Shown here: positions 30,415-31,681 of the stretch, piece by piece | How positions within the stretch are numbered: the stretch's first letter is position 1 | Layout of the letters: the number at the start of each line of letters is the position of its first letter | Source of the DNA: Chara braunii | Taxonomy: Eukaryota > Streptophyta > Charophyceae > Charales > Characeae | NCBI GenBank assembly: GCA_003427395.1 | Contig: BFEA01000224.1 | Location: forward strand, 459,136 to 490,816 | Direction of reading: 5' to 3' | DNA length: 31,681 bases | Position numbers and translations under genes: made by a program | Notes under the pieces: model-generated | Seen by the model: only the letters and a program-made list of their open reading frames with translations | Told to the model about the DNA's origin: nothing | Database searches by the model: none

Positions 30415-31620
30415 GTAAGGAGAACACATAGGCGAAGAATGTAGCAATAGCCCAAGAACAAACGCAACAGTGGAATCTTCAGTCTTGATTAATAACCAAT
30501 ATAGCTCATCCTAGGCGTCGCCCCGACGCATTTCGTTGCTGGCGTTATGAGCAACTCATCAGGGGGCACAACTGATCCCGAAAAGTATATGGAATCCAAA
30601 CTCCGCCTACCTTAAATAGTTGATGTACCGGCCACAGCCCCGTACGCACCCGTTCCATAAAAACATACAGACTTCCAACCCAGCATAGCACCCTTACTCG
30701 TACACTAGACCTCGTCCTACTACCCATTCTCCTATCAACTCTCTCCCACTGTGTCATCTTCCGCGGTAATATGACAGCCAATTAGGACCACGTTCGTTTA
30801 GCGTAGATCAACCACCTGATGCCCGCGTATACATATGACGACCACATTCTGTTCTGACAATTAAAACAAGTTAGAAAAACCTGTAATTCAGAGAAATAGA
30901 ACTTTTAATCACTCAAATCCGAAAAAACGAGCAAGTCTAAAAAACCGTTGATCAGCCCATCCGAACTCAGTCGTAGATAACAACGACCCTTCGTGCACCG
31001 ATATCATAACGCCTCCTCATAATGCCTCAGCATCACTGCGCCGGTGCACAAACCGGCTGCATTTACGGACATATAACCTGAAATTATAGTAAATAGCAGA
31101 AAGATGAGTTCAAAAAAACAACCAAAAACAGCCTAAAAACTCACACCTCCAAAACAGGGTCCTTAGGAGCCAGCAAACCGTGATCAGTAGACCGAGCATA
31201 CTGTTAGTGTACCCAGATCGATCGTTACCTCAGGTCTCAAAATCTCCCCCATCGATCTGTATCACGTCCTTTATATCTTACGCTAACGGGTGTTGCTAAT
31301 GCATAACTCGATCACCCGACAACCGTTCAACCTCCTTTGTGACAGTCCCGTCCCCGCAGGTTGCTCCAGTTGGATCGCTGCCCACAGAGTGTTCGTATAA
31401 AAAAATAGCGGGTTCCACTGCTCTACTGACCCTGTTTTTGCGTAAGCCGGCTGACAACAAAGAAACCGACATTCTCTTATTATCGAAAAACACCCGATCG
31501 GAAAAATCATTACCACTGCAAAACTTCACCGCCGATCCAAATATCTCAAAATCCCGGGGTACATCCCGGAAAGAGTATCTTTCAGGGGACGCCCAGAAAA
31601 GTTAGCAAATTTTGCTAACG

Positions 31621-31628
<8 letters not shown>
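30415..31628 (-). repeat. PLE pseudo-LTR, copy 3 (5' end of the array)
   Basis: The third copy of the 1.2 kb repeat. The edge palindrome (31601-31619) is intact, followed by GCAGC and then the (GA)n tract. In the other two copies this place is followed by the ORF2 3' region. Here it is the outer boundary of the array. Confidence 0.8.
30510..30566 (-). ncRNA. Hammerhead ribozyme core in PLE pseudo-LTR, copy 3
   Basis: CUGAUGA at 30562-30556, GAAA, and UA at 30513-30512. Stem II has lost its loop-closing pair (C-C), and stem III has lost its first pair (U-C). The core bases are intact but the fold is weaker than in copy 2. Confidence 0.75.

Positions 31629-31681
<53 letters not shown>
31625..31681. 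repeat. (GA)n microsatellite, right edge
   Basis: A GA tract to the end of the window with one interruption (GACAGAG). Same strand polarity as the left-edge tract. Confidence 0.95.

Larger units (their letters stand above)
28484..31628 (-). mobile_element. Penelope-like element, copy 2, 5' part
   Basis: In element sense it holds the 5' pseudo-LTR, leader, ORF1 and the first half of the GIY-YIG domain, and stops at the giant insertion. The remainder is at 4165-7742. At its outer end it runs into the (GA)n tract. Confidence 0.85.

Overview
The window looks like repeat-rich nuclear DNA from a eukaryote of the green lineage. The best guess is a streptophyte (Chara-like) alga; this rests on the kinds of mobile elements present and is an inference. 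I see no host gene. Nearly everything is nested mobile elements, and the nesting can be read directly.

Outer layer (1-7742 and 28484-31681): a tandem array of a Penelope-like retroelement (PLE), coding on the minus strand and bounded at both window ends by (GA)n tracts. Three ~1.2 kb pseudo-LTRs (51-1251, 4165-5370, 30415-31628) each carry a minus-strand hammerhead ribozyme core. ORF1 is gag-like, with a CCHC knuckle, a coiled coil and a SAP-like tail. ORF2 has the GIY-YIG endonuclease before the reverse transcriptase, the permuted order of the Chlamys/Naiad-type PLEs. All copies are broken by stops, frameshifts or deletions.

Inner layer (7743-28483, about 20.7 kb): a very large DNA element inserted into the GIY-YIG coding region of one PLE. 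It has 28-bp inner terminal inverted repeats with one mismatch and a 6-bp duplication AATAAG on both sides. Collapsing the duplication joins the PLE reading frame exactly. Near its left end it carries a minus-strand DUF7869-like protein (973 codons, two in-frame stops). Near its right end it carries a plus-strand Ulp1/C48 protease pseudogene. Both are transcribed outward toward the termini.

The rest of the inner element is non-coding or decayed. It is made of tandem blocks, foldbacks and about 46 copies of a 22-bp quasi-palindromic motif. The motif lies in the subterminal arrays at both ends and through the interior, is missing from the two recognisable genes, and is absent in full form from the PLE flanks. 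This combination (giant inverted-repeat element, DUF7869-like protein as possible transposase, Ulp1 protease, dispersed 22-bp motif) is the best candidate for an undescribed system.
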